DNA of 64,000 nt from Dermanyssus gallinae (lineage: Eukaryota; Arthropoda; Arachnida; Mesostigmata; Dermanyssidae), in contig QVRM01002067.1 in NCBI GenBank assembly GCA_003439945.1, forward strand, positions 1,028,501-1,092,500, written 5' to 3'. Below the pieces are notes generated by a model. The model saw only the letters and a list, made by a program, of their open reading frames with translations, was not told the DNA's origin and ran no database searches. Below, in pieces: positions 53,415 through 64,000 of the stretch. Every line of letters starts with the position of its first letter. The stretch's first letter is position 1. Both the position numbers and the translations under genes were made by a program.

Positions 53415-55130
53415 CGAGCGGCACAGATCAGACAAGGGGTATATAAATAGTAAGGGATGAGCGTTTCTTCTGGCCGCCGATGAGACAGACGTCCAACTAG
53501 CAGAAACCGTCCTCGTGCGCCTGGATAAAAGTTTTCCCGTCGGCTTGGCGATCGATTAGGTCATGAATGCACCATCGTATGGCAGATCACTTGTACGCGA
53601 ACTTGTGCATACTGGCTGCTACCAGACGCAGACCATACGGTATCGTTTGCGATGCATCCCATCGTTGTCGTTACTGTCATGGAAAACCTGTTTACGATAG
53701 CCAAAGTTGTTTGTTCGAGGCAAGAAGGCCCAGCAGCGTTCCTCGACGCTGTCGGGTGTCTGCTTAATTTTATTGCGGCATCGATGAACGAAGAGCGAGG
53801 AAAGAACGAAATATCAGTTGCCTTCACCACCACGGTCACGTTTCCGTTTTCTGAGACAGGGGTTTGTTCAAACTTGGTTTACTCGTCAAATGTAGTAATA
53901 TTTCGCTTAATTGTCGTAAGTTGAGGAAAGTTACATCTGTTTTGTTGTAACTTAAAGCCAGTACTCCTCTAAACGCATATTAAACATAGAAATATATATT
54001 TACTAAGAGAAGCTATGCAAGCATACACCCTTCTACATAAGTGTATCCAAAATTATAAAGGCCGTTTGACCAAAAACATGGATGATTCACACTAACAGTG
54101 GATGATAACACATTACAATTAGTATTACTCTTGACTGCTACTACTACTTTTTCTGACTAGAAATGTGCTATTGCATTTAACTACAATGGGTGCTCTAAGT
54201 CTGAATTTAGTAACAATGTTAACATGCTTTAACAAATGCATAGTTATAGCTCTTTAAACAATTAAACAAGGTTTAATAAAATGTATATACATTTATAATA
54301 ATTGTAATTGTTATATACATTTATAAGTATTAGCAGATGCCGAAATCGCCACTAATCTAGCAGTTCTTTTCGTGTGTGGATGGAGTAATTTACAGCATCC
54401 GTAAGCTGGTGGCGTTGTCAAAGTGTCGACAGCTTTCACTTTCGCACCCCGCACTGCTTCATTTTGTGCGCTGTTTTTTTGTTTCTCCTGAGTTATCTAT
54501 TATTATATTTTATTCGCTGTGGCCATAGCTCTATACTATTCCTGCGCAAGTTATTTGACTGTTCTTTGTCCCCTTTTCGATGCTCTCCATCACGTACAGA
54601 TCTTCTGATATGACGTTGCCTCTTTGAGTGGGCTTCGGCAGCATTGAACGGGTTTACTAAACCGCAAAAGGAGACGGCGGAAGAGGATGCTGATGAGACA
54701 GGGACATTCGTCAATCATCCTGTCTGCGTGTGTGCCCCTGTAGAGCAGCGTGACCAAGGTGCATCAGCGCGCTAGTTTATGGTCATCAGCATTGTGAAAC
54801 GACCAACTAGTTGACTGGCTCTACCCGATTTAATTTGCAAACTTTGTCGCCTTTGTTTCCCAGCTCGACAGAGCGCTACGAAAAACGTTGTATGCTGTAG
54901 CACAGGGCAGGTTACCACGAGAAAGCCAGAAACCGTGACAGCCATTGGTTTCGTTAAAATAGGTTTTTTTAAAAAATGAAATGGGGGAAAGGCTGTCCTG
55001 TTATGAGTGACAGTGAAAATACTAATTTTGTTATACCGATTTGGCTAGCCGGACATCACTTCACACAGTTTAAGACAGTTCTCTGCTTTATCTGCAGAAG
55101 ACAAACACATGCAGAAGGATGCGAATTTAA

Positions 55131-55650
55131 TTGGTGATCATGCTGGTACCGGTGGTTCGCCTTGTATTATGGTTTTTCGTTTTCTTCCGCTTTGTATACC
55201 TGCTAGCGGGTTGCGGATCGGCAGTAGAAACAATCAGAGTCAGGCTTAGGTCACTTATTACAGAACCACTTCAGTCATTTTTGTTGAAGTGGCAAGGAAA
55301 AGTGACCGAGGCCTCGGCTGAGGTAGCGCAGTTGGATGTGTAGCTCGCCAGGGAGCTTTGGGATGAAATGGCATGCACTAGCCGGCACGTGTACACAAGG
55401 TACATTGTGCATGGCTTTCATCACTGGTATGTTTAATCCAAGGATTTCACCAAGTTGGCGATCAATATCGTGGCCGGTTCTGCTCGCAGATGTGCGCCAA
55501 AAATGAACGCAGCGAACTGCCAGACGCATTGGCGGTCTTGGCACTTTTCGTTCGATGGAACGGTCGTTGAAGCATATAATGACGACTGTAATGTAATGGT
55601 AAGCTGCGATGAAAGATGGGTCTTCTACAAGACTGTAAGCAAGCAAAGAT
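55131..55650 (+). pseudogene. LINE polyprotein fragment (post-RT region)
   Basis: The segment YLLAGCGSAVETIRVRLRS followed by LITEPLQS matches the LINE at 25.15-25.22 kb (NLLAGCGPAVETIRVRLKSP) almost residue for residue. After about 170 bp absent from the 25-kb copy, similarity resumes with KDFTKLAINIVAGSARR (KDFTKLAINVVAGSARS there). The inserted part also translates (ARELWDEMACTSRHVYTRYI), so the 25-kb copy may have a deletion. Only this C-terminal section is present and it contains stops. Confidence 0.65.
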
Positions 55651-55899
55651 TTTGAAGAAGAGAAAAGGCCTGCGCCCTCGGATCAGAGTTCCCAGAGTGA
55701 GCTAAGTGAAACGCCCACTCAAATGAGCTTACAGTACACAAATACAGAGCTTAACAGCTCTGTTAAAAGTCTCTACCGACCTTAGGTTTTCCACAATGCC
55801 CTAGAAAGCCAAATCCACTAATTAACAACGATAAGTAGCTAAAATGCTATGGGATTTATGAGGATATTAACTCGCGGCTCTGTTTGCCGGAAAAAGAAT

Positions 55900-57120
55900 A
55901 ACATGAGAACGATGGGCCGTGGAGTGAATTAGAGTATTATGACGAGAAAAGATTCCAAAAAGAAAATAAAATTAAGAAAGTCTGCCGGATCTGACCCGAT
56001 TGCTTATAAACATCTCAAAGCTGCGACTTCGGTAACCGTCTTAACTTTTACGGTGACGTACAATACCTATCTTAGACAAGGCACAATCCCAAACCAATGG
56101 AGGTAGAGTCTTCTGAGCCAATTTTTAAGGGAAAGGGTGGCACTACAAAGCTAGAAAACTACCGCAGTGTAGCAGTGTCCTAGGTTGTGTACAAGGTTTT
56201 TACGTCGCTTCTTGTCAAAGAAAAGCTTTTTTTTAGAATGTTACACTATTTTACCAGCCGAGCAACATTAATTTCCTTCAGGGCTCTCGGCTGAGCACTT
56301 TCCGACACAATAGAGCATTTAGGGACCCGCAAACGAAATGCAACTTACGCAGTTTTTGTTGATATCAAAACTATTTATGATGTAGTCCTTAGGTATCGGC
56401 TTTTACTCACTCTCCGTGAAGATTTTAAAATTTTACGGATAGCGGCTGGCCTTGGGTAGTGCTCCCAAAAAGAAATAGCTCCTCACGTATTTTACGCACA
56501 CGATTTTGTTATTATGGGTAAATAGAGACAGAACCTTTAATTTTATTTGAATGTGGCTGCACGATAATGTTTTAAATTTTTCGGGCTGACTCTTAGCCAA
56601 CAGTTAACGTCCACGGAACCGCTTGCGCATTGCTTTGTAAGACAGGCTCAGAAGCAGATGTGCAACAGCGGGGATTGAACCCCCGCGCACCTATGTGTCT
56701 CCTTCAGTTGCAAGATATACGCGAATGCGCAACGCTTATGTTGCGAAAATAATCTGAACACCAATGTGTCACAAACAAAAGTGATGCGTTTTGCTTAAAA
56801 TGAGTAGACTATTAAAGATAAATGGGTACGCACTAGAATTCGTTAACAGCTTCAGATGCATTGGAGTAATACTGACACTCAAGCTGTGTTTTGCTAGGCA
56901 TATTGAAGAAATTAGAGTGAAGGCGATGTCCTTAATTATGGCTTTGAAGAACCTCTGACAAGTAGATATTTGAGTCTGAAAATAGTTTATTTGAGTTCAA
57001 AATTCTTCCCGCAGTAGCATATTGCCTCAGACCCATATCTCTCACGTTAACATTAGAAAACCTTAAGAATCTCAACAAGATTAAAACAGTGAACACAGTG
57101 ATAGGGAACTACGCTCAAGA
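55900..57120 (+). pseudogene. LINE RT remnant split by SINE S3
   Basis: Plus-strand landmarks: KKSAGSDPIAYKHLKAAT... in the pre-RT segment as KSAGSDPIAYKHLK, then TVTYNTYLRQGTIPNQWR, LPAEQH, motif A as TYAVFVDIKTIYDVV, and motif C decayed to YAHDFVIMG (Asp to His). After SINE S3 (56603-56745) it continues with NTNVSQTKVMRFA, GYALEFVNSFRCIGVILTLK, ARHIEEIRVKA and LENLKNLNKIKTVNTV, the same thumb region seen in the inserted LINE at 9.1-9.4 kb. Motif B was not found between motifs A and C. Stops and frameshifts are frequent. Confidence 0.65.
56603..56745 (-). repeat. SINE copy S3
   Basis: On the minus strand it has the best tRNA-like T-arm of the three copies: GCGGG pairs with CCCGC around GGTTCAATC (B box GGTTCAATCCC at 56671-56681). 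It shares GGAGACACATAGGTGC and TGTTGCACATC with S1, then the tail AAAGCAATGCGCAAGCGG followed by TTCCGTGGACGTTAA. Inserted in the RT remnant, between its motif C and NVSQTKVMRF segments. Confidence 0.68.
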
Positions 57121-57379
57121 CAAGTATATATACAAAAAAAAAACAAAAAAACAAAAAAAATTCTGAACGCGTAAACTAACTAAATGTAACTTACTGAAAT
57201 GCATGTGCCTATAACGTAAAAGGTCGCATTTCTTGACAGTAATTGTGCTTGCGATGTCGTTGATTCTATATGCTGTGTAACAGGCTACCACAGCAACCAC
57301 TGGGTTTGCTTTAGCTTTGGAGCTGACTTACATTATTTCATAAATTATTTAATTAGAAAGCGGCCTACGAGTTCATCGA
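57121..57379. other. A-rich junction, unassigned
   Basis: Starts with an A-rich run (57136-57160) that may be the 3' tail of the preceding LINE; nothing else recognised. Confidence 0.4.
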
Positions 57380-58310
57380 TAAATTATATTGAGCCCGCGA
57401 GCATGTATACTAATCTGTTGCGCGAATTCGACGGAAGGCCAAGTACTCGCCTTGAGAAAGCTGGCTTCACCCTATCCAACTGCCATAACTGCGAAGTGCT
57501 AAGACGTTTCCATGTTACTTGGATACTATAAGCAGCTACGGATGCCCCTTTGAGCGTAAATAATGTCATGGCCGTCCGAACGAGCAACTGTGTCGGATTT
57601 CTGACACCAGCTGCCGCAATAAGCGCTTTTCTATAACACTCAGTTACATTTTGTGAAAATGTTGTACTTCGAAACTAAATAATTACTCCGAGATAGAAAC
57701 AAAATCTACATACTGCACTTGCTTGCCGTGAAATCGCAGTTTATATGCGCGGGCTTGTTGCCCGCCTCGGCGAAACATTACAGTCTTGGTTTCTAACACA
57801 TTTACTATAAGGCGAGGAATATTCATCAAGTGTGCATAGCGCAGCCTACAGGTCAGTCCGGATTCTGCTGAATATTGCCAGATCATCTGCGTAGAGCAGG
57901 ATCATGACTGTTGAGTGTCGCTTTTTCATGATGCGTAGCAGATCGCTGCGTAACGTTATGAATAACAATGGGCTAAGATTGTAGCCTTGCGGATACCCAG
58001 TCGTCTAATCAAACGTGTTATGCTCGCACACACAATCATCGAGGATAATCTGGTTAGCCCTCAGAAGTGCGCTAAGTAGAGTAAGCAGTCGTGGTCCGAC
58101 TCCAGTCTGTCCCAGCTTCTTTAAGACAATATCACGCAGTGCAATGTCGAAGGCAGATTTTAGGTCAGTAATAATCGCGAATAAAGAAAACTTTTTTTCC
58201 GGTTTAACGAGGTTGTAATCCGCTCAAGAAGCCATGCTGGTCATCTGGAAAAAAACGTCAGTGCTGTCAGAAAATCCGTGAGACGTCTTCTTAGTTTTTT
58301 CCATTATTAG
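57380..58310 (-). pseudogene. LINE RT remnant with intact catalytic motifs
   Basis: Minus-strand reading: PDDQHGF, motif A TDLKSAFDIALRDIVL, then LLTLLSALLRANQIILDD, motif B TTGYPQGYNLSPLLF, motif C VMILLYADDLAIFS, and after several stops LKGASVAAYSIQVTWKRL, FSRRVLGLPSNSRNRLVYML and AGS. The last block is cognate to RVLCLPRTARNRFLNLLAGC at 25.1 kb, and the motif A-B interval to the fragment hosting mariner M2. Catalytic aspartates of motifs A and C remain, but in-frame stops (one just before motif B) and frameshifts disable it. Upstream of about 58310 the sequence changes to GTT-repeat DNA. Confidence 0.72.
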
Positions 58311-59150
58311 TGTGTCACCTTTTTATGATGATTATTTTGTTGTTGTTGTTGGTGTTGTTGTTGTTGAATTCACGTTTATGTACATAATAAAGGGCTAGGT
58401 TAGCATATGCTATGTGTAAACTGATCGGCTGTTATTGCTGTTTTTTCGCTGCTGTTGCTTCGATTTTTGTCATATCCGATATCACTGGCGCTGTTATGGC
58501 TGCTACAGCAGTATCAGGGGTTGTCTCCGTTGTCCTCGTATAGTCGTGTTGTTGTTGTAGTTGCTGCAACTACATTTGTACCATTGTTTGCAGCTGCTCA
58601 CAGCTGTTGAGGACGACATTAAGGCTAGACGAACGACTGGCGGTGGCCATTGACAATACAGAGACAATCGTGCGCCATTCGTGCGCTCCATCGCGGGTTT
58701 CGACGACAGCCGGCGCCATGCCGCTTGATGGCCGCATACAGCAGCAGCAGCAACAACAACAACAGCGTCAACAACAATTGGTTTCTCCCCCCGCAGTGCT
58801 TGCTTGTCTGTCTGTGGTTTATTGGGCTTCGTGTTTGTTTTCCACCGAGTGACGTGGGCAGTCACGAACCGTCCGAGAGAGACGGCTGTACCAGAGAGCA
58901 AACAATGAAGCTGCCGTCAACGGTTAGTTACAGACCCACGCGGCGTCACGCCACCACTATAACCACGATGATGCTGACGGCAACGAACACAATGATTATG
59001 GCGATGGTGATGATAGCGGTGATGATGATGACGATGATGGCGGCAATAGTGATACTGCTGTTGATGATGGTGGCGGTAATGATTGTAGTAGTGATGATGT
59101 GCATGATCATGACAACGCCGCTCGACTGTGCCCTTCAACGTCCATAGAAG
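58311..59150. other. Trinucleotide-repeat-rich sequence
   Basis: (GTT)n at 58339-58367, CAG/CAA repeats at 58739-58785 and GAT/ATG-type repeats at 58965-59100. Frames across them give poly-Gln, poly-Met or poly-His on different strands and are not credible proteins by themselves. Resembles the 43.3-48.1 kb region in texture; a host exon is possible but unsupported. Confidence 0.4.
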
Positions 59151-59451
59151 AGAACCCGACTCCAACTAATTACGAATCACCGAAGACAATAATTCGTCTG
59201 GGACGCCGAAAAATTAGAGAGACTATTTTACGGCATTCGACGGCGACATACGTGTTTGCTGGTCAACGTTTCTGGCTACCGACAGGTGGACTCAAACAAG
59301 AACAAGAGATATGTGAGATATAATATGCTGTGCTTGTTATAACAACGGTAAGCACAGCAGTGGTGGTAGACAGCATAAGCTGGTTGTGATCATACCTTAT
59401 TTGTTGAATTGTTTTGATGCTTATCGGCACGAGGAAGATTGGGAGCAATGA

Positions 59452-59484
<33 letters not shown>

Positions 59485-61134
59485 GAGCCACGAGCATATA
59501 GGGAGCTACTAAGAGAAATCCGGGGTTAGCGCCCACACAAGCAACTTAAATATACAAGAGCACACTGTTAGGTGACGAGATTACTTTATTTATTGATACC
59601 TCCGTGATTTTATAATGTGCGCAACTTCTTTTGTTACCAACATCTTAGCAGTTTGTTAATTCATAACGTTCACTCATTATGAAAACACCGGTTCTCTGCC
59701 CTTTAAAGAATACCGAATAAGAATCACCATCGTGATAATGGGAAAAGCTAACAAGTTACGAGTATGTATAACACATGCATATTCACTCTTTTGATAATGA
59801 ACTATGTACCCTTGTTCGTATACGAAGCGCTCCCGAACAGCTCAATTGGAAAACAACTTGTCTCACCTCAATTAAGGACAACGCAGAGCCCTCCTGCTGA
59901 GATGGCAAAAATACGAAGACGGAATTAGCGATGGCAACCACTGAGATGGAGCTGTGATAGAAGGTAGCGCCGGAACCCGTTGAACGCCAAGGTGATGAGG
60001 GCCGGTGAGAATTGGGGGTTTGTTTTGGGGCAAGGGATCGGATGCGAACGCGTGAGAGCTCTTATGCTCTCTCTCTCTTAGGCCAACGCTTTGATGAGAT
60101 ATGTTCCCCCTGGGCGACCTCAGCAGAGAAAGCGTCAGAAGAGAATGATCTCTGATGATAGATGGATAGCCGAATCAGCATCGTGAGTGTGCCAGTGAGC
60201 GAGCGAGTAGGTTTCTCAAATATATTGGTCAGCATCTCCCCCTCCTAACACGCCTGGGGAAAGGGACAGACACTGTGTCTCTTTATCGTCTCAGGATCAA
60301 AATAAGCGAGAAAGCCCACAAAGAACCGATGCCGAGGTACGCCCCCTCCGATCACGGGGCAAGAAGAGCGGCACTATAGGCGGATTGTACCCATTGGAGA
60401 CGCTGCATCAGTCAGAGGAATGCCACAAAGCCGCATAGAGGAATGAGAAAGCGCCTCATTGCGAGTCCCTGTAAGCCGAATTTCCGATGAGGCTTTGCTT
60501 GGCATCATCACTACTTGCCGTCAAAAAATACCTAACGAGAATCAGTGACCGGACTGACAGCAATCGTGGACAGATAACGTCGAGGCTCCATGATTTCAGT
60601 GACAAGACGATCGCAGGATTCACAGCTTACATATAAGAGGTGTACTCGCATGTCGAAGTAATACCATGTAGCCCAAACGAGCGGAGAGGGTTTATGGGAC
60701 TCACACTTTTCCCTGGGTAGTCTTGTTGTTGCAGGCTCCACACTTGATCTCTTGCTGACCACTGGCCTGTATCTAGTGGACATTCTGGACAGATATCTAT
60801 TTAAATACGCTGATCTATAGAAAACTAGGTGGAGGTAGCCGCCACTCATTTTCAATTGATTAGACCACATTTTATAATTGCTCTGTTCATTTTACAAGGG
60901 TGCAGCAGTGCAGTGTTTATGCTTGCATACTTTGTGGCTCAAGGCATACTGATGCCGGCCGTTTTTAAAAGTGAAACTGGGTAGCACTTTGAGCAAACAT
61001 CTCCTATCCTGTCTGGCAGGGCAAATGCGTCTTCCATTTACTGTATGCATGTAAGCTGTCCAATATATGAATAAATTAATTCCATCTATGTTCCAATATA
61101 AAATAAACAATTGTACCGATGACAGAAAGCTTAC
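59151..61134. other. Unassigned sequence
   Basis: A (TA)n tract lies at 59454-59481. The 59.9-60.8 kb part is CG-richer with an open 112-residue minus frame (60870-60532) without recognised motifs. No LTR or terminal inverted repeat was identified. Confidence 0.4.
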
Positions 61135-61560
61135 TTGGTCTCAATTTCAAACTTTCACGCCATGATACAGTCTGCGGTTGATGTCATAGCCGGCTGGTGG
61201 GCAGAAAGTATGTTGCTTTCTACTCCAAAGTATGTCGTGTTAAAATATGGGGCCTCGGAAAGCAACCCCAACTCTGACGCCTTAATGCGTTATCTGGGAA
61301 GTTACTACGAATCTTGATCTTAGTTTCCATATCGCTCAGCTTGTCAAGCCCTTATCTCTATTTGTGTGCACTTCTTTCTATTGTTTCATTATCAGTGGCA
61401 AACCTCACGGTCTGCATGCGCTTATGTGTACCTTACGATATGAACCCTCAACAAATTCTGAAGTTGTGGCCAGTTTGGGCTTATTAATCGTCTAATGGAA
61501 GGACTCATGTCAATTTTGGCGGCCGCATTCTTTCACCGTGTGACTCAATAGGGGGTATAC
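61135..61560 (+). pseudogene. CR1/L2-like LINE RT fragment
   Basis: A 60-residue open piece contains MIQSAVDVIAGWWAESMLLS then TPKYVVLKYGASES and MRYLGSY, matching the segment after motif C in the 20.8-22.0 kb copy (GVDGIARWCVENGIIFSAQK). A frame change later, SACQALISICVHF/ALMCTL-type matches to the next segment are seen. No catalytic motifs remain. Confidence 0.5.
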
Positions 61561-63204
61561 TTCTAAGAAAGGACTTGGCTGTTAGTACCCATCGCTCCAA
61601 CCTATTTAGTTTCGATACAGCATTTTATGATTTCCAAGTAGGAACAGTACGTTAACGCGGCCCCAGGTTGTGCCAAGTTTTATTGAATAACACCTGTGCG
61701 AGACCACCAAACGCATATCACAGTCCCGTTTGCTGTAAGGTGAGTGCTGCTGCGGATTTTAGTTCAAATTGTGCTGGGTAGTCAGTATCTAGCCATTGGT
61801 GTGGTTTGAAATAAATAATGTTTGTACGATATCGTTCCTTTTAACCATTAGCGAACTTAACCAGGGCAATCACTGTTTTCGTTATTCTCACTTATATATT
61901 TCAGATTTTGGGCACAGATGGTGCAGTTTAGGACCGATCGACGTGCATTAAGACGCATACCTTGCCATCATCTGCTCCAAAGTAGTTTTGTTGTTTAAGA
62001 AGGTTAATTTGATATGTCAAACTTTTAGACTCTTAATAATGTTTAACTTGTGCATATGGTTCATAATTGCAAACTGTCTTAATGCGATACACTGTTAATG
62101 TAGTTCCACAGTGAAACTAATATTAATTGGTGGGTACCCCGGACATTTAACTCATTATGGTTCGCCCCTCAATTGAAAAGGCAACTGAGCAGTCTATAGG
62201 GCAGCAAAAAAGTTCAATCAACGAGGGAACATGACACATAGTTTGAACACACACCATGAACTCCACGATTCTGTTATAAGTGGTAATCATAAGACGACTT
62301 TCGAATTTAAATGGATTTTGGCTGACCGTATAACCGGCATGCTGACTTCTGCCACGCTTGGGGTTTGTTGCAGTGCGCGTGCCAAGTCTAGTCTGTTTGT
62401 GGCATTAGTTCGTCGCATAGCAATACATCAATTGTTTATAAGTAATTACATTGTAAAGTGTTATTTCTCTTTAATTTAGTAAGATTCATATGCCATAGGA
62501 TCATGCATGCTACTCGTTCGTTCAGGGGCTAGCTTTCGGCTGTATGATCCATTCAGCCCGCTCACTATATTCAAAATGTTATTAAAGCTGCGTGCACCAG
62601 TTTGTCCGAGTTAACGAGGGTATACGCTTCCTTGTAAGAATCTTGTATGTGCTAAAGAACTTAGAGGTCACTAGACGCAAGGACCAGAGAACATGTGTAT
62701 GAGACAACTGGATTACGTGCCGCCGGTATAGCCTAAAGCACACAATCGTAGCTCGAATTTTGATAACGTGCAATTCCCGGTTGCATACCAATAAACATTC
62801 TGGTACGATCGGTTCCACTTGCTGTGCAAAGCTCAGTAGCACGGAGAATCTAACTTTTAAAGATTTTGCAGCTGATATTTTGGCTTAGTTAACAACGTTC
62901 AATGCACATGAAAGCTAAAGGTTTCTTAACACTTCGACCAAAGCAATTGTGCTTTTGTCTTATTATTTTTGAAACAAGGTCCATCGATGTCAACTACAGC
63001 AAAATCTAAGCAGAAGTAATTTTAAAGTAAAGTGATAAAAGTTTCCCGCCTTGTTGTTTTATTTATAATGTCATTTGTTAATATTACAACGTTATGGTCG
63101 CAAAGTTCGTAACGCTAAAGGCCCGTGTACGCTTGTATTAGGCTCAAGAAGCTAATATAGTAAAGTGTCACTGCAAAGCTCTGTTCAGCTTTGCAGTAAG
63201 TTTA

Positions 63205-63301
<97 letters not shown>

Positions 63302-64000
63302 TTAACTTGTTTGAACCGTTTCAAGCTGCTTGAGTAGTCGCTTTATATATGCTCAGATCTCGGTTCGATTTGTCATCGGTGACAAAAGAACATTTACTTT
63401 CATTATGAACATTCATATTATAGTCACATAAAATTGGAACCGTTGCACACGGACATAACATTAAACAAAAATTCCGCTCCAATCTCTTGACACAAGGCTT
63501 TAGTTGAGGGACAGCTTGTTGGGATAAACTTTCTCAGCATAGGATGACAAATAGTTATCTAAACGTGTTAACGTAACCTCGCGTACAGAAACGTAACGCG
63601 ATTTGACAAAATTAAGTATACTCGGTTGCGGGGGCTTCTGACCGACAACTGAGAAGAGTCACTTCATCAGTAGCTGTCTGTTGGTTAGTAAGCTCAAGCT
63701 GCCATTAATTTTGGCGGTCCCTCGACACAGCTGCGCAATTTTGTTTTCATTTATAGGATGATGGTTGCAAATGTTGTTGCCGTGATAGGCAGACCGGGCT
63801 TGTGATCATCTGCGTGGACTGCGCGGTGATTCGCGCCAGCTTAGCGACTGCACCGTGCACGCCCTTAGTGATCGGGTAGTCTGGTGTCTTGCTTGTTTTT
63901 GCCCTGACTTCGCGCCTTCTTTGCTGATGATTTTTACGAATATTTTTCGGTGAGCTTTCGAACGCATTTTCTTTTATAGCTTGCAATTGAACTTTATTAT
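61561..64000. other. Unassigned sequence
   Basis: Apart from the (ATT)n tract, no gene, RNA or element was recognised. Open frames of 79-86 residues here show no motif. Confidence 0.4.
63207..63299. repeat. (ATT)n microsatellite
   Basis: About 30 uninterrupted ATT units. Confidence 0.97.

Larger units (their letters stand above)
52401..55130. other. Unassigned sequence with microsatellites
   Basis: Holds a (GTT)n run at 52616-52640 and the TA and GA tracts listed separately. A 90-residue plus-strand frame at 53652-53924 has no recognised motif. The stretch at 54.98-55.07 kb resembles 16.57-16.65 kb (TGTCCTGTT, ACAGTGAAA and TAGCCGGACA in the same order). Confidence 0.4.

Noticed and set aside
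58650..59147. 165-residue plus-strand frame rich in Met
   Set aside because: Produced by ATG/GAT repeats; no domain, and the opposite strand gives an equivalent His-rich frame.
60237..60880. Possible LTR or retroelement gag
   Set aside because: No direct repeat pair, primer-binding site or CCHC motif found.
1..64000. CRISPR array, bacterial operon, phage or viral cluster
   Set aside because: No regularly spaced repeats of the right size and no prokaryotic coding density; all strong coding signals are eukaryotic transposons.

Overview
This window looks like intergenic, transposon-dense nuclear DNA from an animal, most likely an arthropod. The evidence is the element mix: DD34D mariner, Tc1-like elements, R1-like and CR1/L2-like non-LTR retrotransposons, long (TA)n tracts and a tRNA-headed SINE. 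A parasitiform mite or tick is a guess from the element mix only. I found no bacterial operons, CRISPR arrays, rRNA, convincing functional tRNA or confidently recognisable host gene.

Layout: 0-4 kb holds non-LTR remnants (an R1-like gag fused to RT debris, then a decayed CR1/L2-like RT), followed by a small inverted-repeat element pair at 3.9-4.5 kb. 4.5-9 kb is mostly unassigned, with one mariner relic. 9-14.5 kb holds a 5'-truncated LINE (copy A) carrying a second LINE with a 14-bp target-site duplication, and a mariner (M2) nested in another LINE. 17.2-26.5 kb is a pile of nested elements: a SINE, an R1-like element split by mariner M1, a CR1/L2-like LINE, a further LINE split by Tc1-like T1, and a mariner relic. 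26.9-38.1 kb is framed by two diverged inverted copies (P and Q, about 1.5-1.7 kb) of an unclassified repeat. Between them lie Tc1-like fragment T2, mariner M3 with an open transposase, and a nearly complete two-ORF LINE (copy B, 31.26-36.49 kb) whose ORF1 and ORF2 are both open.

38.1-43.3 kb holds an R1-like gag remnant and Tc1-like T3. 43.4-48.1 kb differs in character: it is CG-richer and full of CAG/GCA, GAT and CAGA repeats, with good splice-donor matches, a run of initiator-like TCAGT motifs and an ATG in strong context that opens a signal-peptide-like sequence. It is the best candidate for the 5' end of a host gene. 48.5-58.3 kb has a second SINE, mariner M4 inserted at a (TA)n tract, and three decayed LINE pieces, one split by a third SINE. 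58.3-64 kb is mostly unassigned with trinucleotide repeats, one RT remnant and a long (ATT)n tract.

Taken together, only copy B LINE (ORF1 plus ORF2) and the M3 transposase look capable of encoding full-length proteins. The mariner, Tc1 and LINE nesting gives a relative insertion order that can be read directly from the sequence.
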